Assembly (NCBI GenBank): GCA_023420245.1
Contig: JAEZWL010000068.1
Span: 1 to 8,752 of the forward strand
Length of the DNA stretch: 8,752 nucleotides
DNA from: Bacillota bacterium
Lineage (GTDB): Bacteria > Bacillota > Clostridia > Oscillospirales > Acutalibacteraceae
Direction: 5' to 3'
Shown here: positions 5,710-8,752 of the stretch, one piece after another
Position numbering within the stretch: position 1 is the first letter of the stretch
How the letters are laid out: every line of letters begins with the position of its first letter
The notes under the pieces: model-generated
Database searches by the model: none
What the model was told of the DNA's origin: nothing
Seen by the model: only the letters and a program-made list of their open reading frames with translations
Made by a program: the position numbers and the translations under genes

Positions 5710-6926
5710 AAATGTTGGTTCTGCTGACCTCCGCGTTTCCCTACGACAACGGAGAGGAGTTTCTTTCCGAGGAGCTTAAGTATATCAGCGGCTTTGACCG
5801 TGTGCTAATTTGCCCGTGTAATTTAAAAAAGGATTCGAAAATTACAAAGAAGCTGCCAAAATCCATTTCCTGCAAACCGCTCCGGAGAAAACCGGCTGAA
5901 AAATATGCCTATGCAAAGCTGCTTGCAAAACCGTATGTGCTCGGCGAAATTGCTTCCCTGATTCAAACTGGTCGGTTCAGCACGGTCAAAGTGCATGAGC
6001 TGTTGTTTTTTTTAAGAAATGCGAATGAAATATACGAGTCGCTTCTTTCGGTTAAGGAGATCGGAAAGGCAAGTAAGGTAACCATTTACAGCTATTGGTT
6101 TTACGACGCCGCAGCCGCGGGAATACTGCTTGCCCGGACTCTGCGTAAGCGCGGGATAAAAGTAACACAGGTTTCGCGCGCGCACGGGTTTGACGTTCAT
6201 GAGGAGCGTTCTGAGCATGGGTATCTTCCGATGCGCCGTTTCCTGCTCAGTCATGTGGACAGGCTTTACCCCTGTTCGCTTAACGGAGTGGAGACCATAG
6301 CCAACCGATTTCCGGAGTTTTCCCATAAAATTGAAACCTCCTTTCTTGGAACTTGCGACTGCGGTGAGAAAAAGGGGAGCCGAAGCCCGGTCTTTCATCT
6401 GGTTTCCTGCTCCTATATGGTAGCGGTAAAGCGCCTGCACCTCATTGTGGAAGTTCTCAGGCAGGTTGATTTTCCGGTGCTCTGGACGCATATCGGCTCC
6501 GGTCCGCTGGAAAAAGAAATGAAAGACATGGCGAAGCAGCTTCCCGGTATAGTTCAGACCGAGTTTCTCGGGCAAACGGAGCATGACGCTATTATGCGCT
6601 ACTACCAGAATAATGATATTACCGCGTTCGTCAATGTAAGCTCCAGCGAGGGAATCCCCGTTTCCGTCATGGAGGCCTGCTCGTTTGGCATTCCGGTTGT
6701 TGCGACCGATGTGGGCGGAACCGGAGAAGCGGTGTTCGACGGTGAAAACGGCTATCTGCTTCCGGCTGATTTTCAGCCGGAGGTACTGGTTGAAAAGCTT
6801 CGCGTGTTACAATCCATGCCGCAGGAGGAATATGACCGCCTTTGCTCCGGCGCGCGCGCAAGCTGGATGACAAAGTTTAACGCGGCGGTGAATTACAGGC
6901 GTTTTTATGAGGAGATAAGCCGATGA
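5706..6926 (+). CDS. GT-B glycosyltransferase, GT4-like
   Basis: This 406-residue, probably membrane-associated cytosolic enzyme should transfer a sugar from a nucleotide donor to the growing lipid-linked repeat unit. The N-terminal acceptor domain begins MKMLVLLTSAFPYDNGEEFL and contains SRAHGFDVHEE with H160-G-F-D163. The C-terminal donor domain has VKRLHLI with K242-R243, IGSGPLE (263-269), and the E-x7-E motif of retaining GT4 enzymes, E315 to E323, in SSEGIPVSVMEACSFGIPVVATDVGG. The ending GENGYLLP and a helical tail also fit GT4. The HGFD segment and 'FPYDNGEEFLSEE' opening recall WcaL/AmsK-type exopolysaccharide glycosyltransferases, but donor and acceptor are unknown. The start is ATG 5706, overlapping the polymerase stop codon, with GGAGG (5694-5698) 7 bases upstream. 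A longer reading from ATG 5562 lies inside the polymerase gene and is rejected. Confidence 0.92.
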   Translation: MKMLVLLTSAFPYDNGEEFLSEELKYISGFDRVLICPCNLKKDSKITKKLPKSISCKPLRRKPAEKYAYAKLLAKPYVLGEIASLIQTGRFSTVKVHELLFFLRNANEIYESLLSVKEIGKASKVTIYSYWFYDAAAAGILLARTLRKRGIKVTQVSRAHGFDVHEERSEHGYLPMRRFLLSHVDRLYPCSLNGVETIANRFPEFSHKIETSFLGTCDCGEKKGSRSPVFHLVSCSYMVAVKRLHLIVEVLRQVDFPVLWTHIGSGPLEKEMKDMAKQLPGIVQTEFLGQTEHDAIMRYYQNNDITAFVNVSSSEGIPVSVMEACSFGIPVVATDVGGTGEAVFDGENGYLLPADFQPEVLVEKLRVLQSMPQEEYDRLCSGARASWMTKFNAAVNYRRFYEEISR

Positions 6927-8095
6927 AACTGATGTATCTCACTTTTCAGGAGGACGCTCCGCTTTATCTGGGAGTAAAAAATAAAATTGAAGGTCAGACA
7001 GCGGCTTTTCAAAAGCTGGGCTACGAGGTTACCTGCTCCATGTGGCAGGGAAATCAGTTTGTTTTTTTTGGCGCCGATTCGGTTACAAAGGAAATCGACC
7101 CGGCGAAAGGCAAGATGAAGCAGTTTGCCGCTATTGCAAACGAATATCTCAAACAGCATTCCTTTGATGTCTTATATCTGCGCTTGGATCGCATTAGCTT
7201 TGACAGCATTCAAATTTGCAAAACGGCGCGGGAAAACCATGTGAAAACCATTGCGGTGGAAATACCGAATTATCCGTATTTGTCCGATTATATTCGTAAC
7301 ATCAAATACGCCAAGACCTTAAGGAGCCGTGCGGTTACCGCCGCAAAGGTCGCGGCAGTCTCCGCTATCGACCGTACCTCCGGCCTGTTTCTGAAGAAAT
7401 ACGTGGACGCGGTTATTCTCTACGGCAATAAGGCGGATTCCTTTTTTGGGGTCAAAGCAATGAACGGCGATAACGGAATCAATATTGATAAAATTGAGCC
7501 GGTTCCCCACTGCGGCGATACCGCGAAGGATATTGCGATACTCGGGGTTGCGGGTACGCTGTGGTGGCAGGGATACGACCGGATTTTGCAGGGCATGAGC
7601 GCGTATCAAAGAAACCGCAAAACAGGGCAGCCCGCTTTAAAATTTGTTCTGGTCGGTGGAGACGCCACCGAAATGCCGGAATTCCGTGCGCTGGTGGAAC
7701 AGCTGGACCTGACCGGGAACGTCACCTGCTGCGGATTTAAAAAGGGCAGGGAGCTGTTTGATATTTACCGTACGGTGGATGTGGGAGCCTCGTCGCTCGG
7801 CTGTTACCGAAGGGGGCTTACCGGCTGCTCCTCGTTAAAGGCAAGGGAGTATTGCGCCGCAGGGCTTCCGTTTCTCTATGCCTACGAGGATGAAAAGCTG
7901 GACGCCGCCAAAGCGCCCTTTGCGTTGAAGCTGCCGAACGACGCGACGCCGGTCAATATGGAACAGATTGTTGATTTTGTGCAGCAATGCCGCAGAGACC
8001 CTGCCATCGTCCGGCAGGAAAGGGAATTTGCCGAACGGAATTACGACTGGAAGATATTAATGAAGAAAATTTTGGACTTTGCAATCAATAAATAA
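6923..8095 (+). CDS. GT-B glycosyltransferase, second of cluster
   Basis: This 390-residue protein has a GT-B architecture and belongs loosely to the GT1/GT4 group. It opens with MKLMYLTFQEDAPLYLGVKNKIEGQ, in which a lysine-rich 'GVKNKI' segment takes the place of the usual glycine-rich loop. Interdomain markers are ILYGNKAD and NGINIDKIEPVP. The donor domain has GVAGTLWWQGYDR (209-220), where the usual Lys or Arg before GYD is Gln216, then LKFVLVGGD, and finally SSLKAREYCAAGLP (304-317) with K306, E309 and Y310, a variant of the GT4 donor-site glutamate motif. It is probably cytosolic or bound to the inner face of the membrane. Its ATG overlaps the stop of the previous glycosyltransferase as ATGA, and GAGGAG (6909-6914) lies 8 bases upstream. 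It should add another sugar of the same repeat unit; donor and acceptor are not deducible. Confidence 0.87.
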   Translation: MKLMYLTFQEDAPLYLGVKNKIEGQTAAFQKLGYEVTCSMWQGNQFVFFGADSVTKEIDPAKGKMKQFAAIANEYLKQHSFDVLYLRLDRISFDSIQICKTARENHVKTIAVEIPNYPYLSDYIRNIKYAKTLRSRAVTAAKVAAVSAIDRTSGLFLKKYVDAVILYGNKADSFFGVKAMNGDNGINIDKIEPVPHCGDTAKDIAILGVAGTLWWQGYDRILQGMSAYQRNRKTGQPALKFVLVGGDATEMPEFRALVEQLDLTGNVTCCGFKKGRELFDIYRTVDVGASSLGCYRRGLTGCSSLKAREYCAAGLPFLYAYEDEKLDAAKAPFALKLPNDATPVNMEQIVDFVQQCRRDPAIVRQEREFAERNYDWKILMKKILDFAINK

Positions 8096-8108
8096 CGGAG
8101 GTATACCT

Positions 8109-8752
8109 ATGGAACTGTTTGTAAGCTTTACGGAGATTATGGAGTACTTTAAAAGGAACCTGCTCAAATTTCTTGCGGTTGTCGCGCTGTTTGGCGTCAT
8201 TTGCGGGCTTTTGCCGCTCCGCTTTGTACACAACGAATATTCCGCGTCCACAACCGTCATTGTAACCTGCGATATTCCGGAAAACGCCGGAACCGATTAC
8301 CGTCTCCAGTTCACCAGCATTTTGAACAGCCGCGTACAAACGGCTATTGCGATGGCTTCCGGCAGCGATATCATCACCCGGACTGCTCAAAAGCTTGGCA
8401 TTAAAGAAAGTCAGATCACTTCTATTACCGGTACTCAGGTGGGAACCGCTCCGGCTGTTAAGCTTTCCGCCAGCACGCCGAAAGCGGAGCTTGCCTCCCA
8501 GATTTCCGACACGGCGGCGCAGGTAATTTCCGAAAAGCTGACCGCCGCATTCCCGTCGCCGAAAATCAGCGCGGTAATCAGCGATAAGGCTATTCCGCAG
8601 AAGCCTCAGTCAAATAAATCCACGATGGTCAAAGCCGGAATCATCGGGCTCATCATTGGTTTTATTTTATGCATTTGCTTCGGAATTGTCGTTGTACTTC
8701 TGGATAAGACCATCCGTAACAGCCGCTATGTCAGCGAAGCGCTCCAAACGGA
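8109..8752 (+). CDS. Wzz/CpsC-type chain-length protein, truncated by window
   Basis: The 5' 214 codons of a gene that continues past the window. The product looks like a polysaccharide co-polymerase of the Gram-positive CpsC/YveK type, which controls polymer length with the Wzy polymerase and usually activates a separate cytoplasmic tyrosine kinase. After a short cytoplasmic start (MELFVSFTEIMEYFKRN) comes a first membrane helix near 18-37. An extracellular domain follows with the Wzz-like opening EYSASTTVIV, then LQFTSILNSRVQTAIAMASGSDIITRTAQ, where 'ii..va..l' is typical. A short proline-containing linker, AIPQKPQ, precedes the second helix near 176-198, and the chain then re-enters the cytoplasm at LDKTIRNSRYVSEAL, the family's usual post-helix segment. 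GGAGGT (8097-8102) lies 6 bases before the ATG, and the gap to the preceding gene is 13 bases. Whether a kinase domain is fused beyond the window cannot be seen. Confidence 0.88.
   Translation, partial: MELFVSFTEIMEYFKRNLLKFLAVVALFGVICGLLPLRFVHNEYSASTTVIVTCDIPENAGTDYRLQFTSILNSRVQTAIAMASGSDIITRTAQKLGIKESQITSITGTQVGTAPAVKLSASTPKAELASQISDTAAQVISEKLTAAFPSPKISAVISDKAIPQKPQSNKSTMVKAGIIGLIIGFILCICFGIVVVLLDKTIRNSRYVSEALQT

Noticed and set aside
1..8752. Mobile element, CRISPR array, toxin-antitoxin or phage-defence system
   Set aside because: No transposase, integrase, terminal repeats, regularly spaced repeats or paired small toxin-like genes were found on either strand.

Overview
The window looks like a chromosomal segment of a Gram-positive, low-to-mid GC Firmicute, most likely a class Clostridia member close to the Oscillospiraceae/Ruminococcaceae. 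The grounds are the gene set (TrmK next to a Nif3-family protein, RqcH, a DUF1858 redox-disulfide protein, a double zinc-ribbon protein), strong Shine-Dalgarno sites, sigma-A-type promoters, and a base composition that appears near 50% GC. The taxonomic placement is inference. Eight genes, all on the + strand, cover almost all of the window. I see no tRNA, rRNA, CRISPR array, insertion sequence or recombinase.

Region 1 (1-855) holds two small genes in separate transcription units. The first is the 3' end of a double zinc-ribbon protein, closed by a clear intrinsic terminator. The second is a 67-residue DUF1858 protein with its own promoter and a short leader, followed by a strong hairpin.

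Region 2 (856-4116) is a tightly spaced housekeeping run. It contains trmK (m1A22 tRNA methyltransferase, non-ATG start), a Nif3/DUF34 dinuclear-metal protein, and rqcH (NFACT protein of ribosome-associated quality control). Two of the three products act on tRNA or stalled ribosomes. An 8-bp perfect hairpin spans the Nif3 stop codon just before the rqcH ribosome-binding site.

Region 3 (4113-8752, running off the end) is the start of a cell-surface polysaccharide cluster: a Wzy-like polytopic polymerase, two GT-B glycosyltransferases, and a truncated Wzz/CpsC-type chain-length protein. The first three genes overlap by 4 bp and the fourth follows after 13 bp, so this is almost certainly one operon. 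A near-consensus extended -10 promoter starts it, and its -35 box overlaps the rqcH stop codon. There is no terminator between rqcH and the polymerase gene, so read-through from the housekeeping run is possible. The initiating phosphoglycosyltransferase, a flippase and a tyrosine kinase/phosphatase pair are not in the window and would be expected downstream.

I found no convincing new biological system. The best leads are the junction architecture of rqcH and the polysaccharide operon, the hairpin at the Nif3/rqcH junction, and two glycosyltransferases plus a polymerase of unknown sugar specificity.
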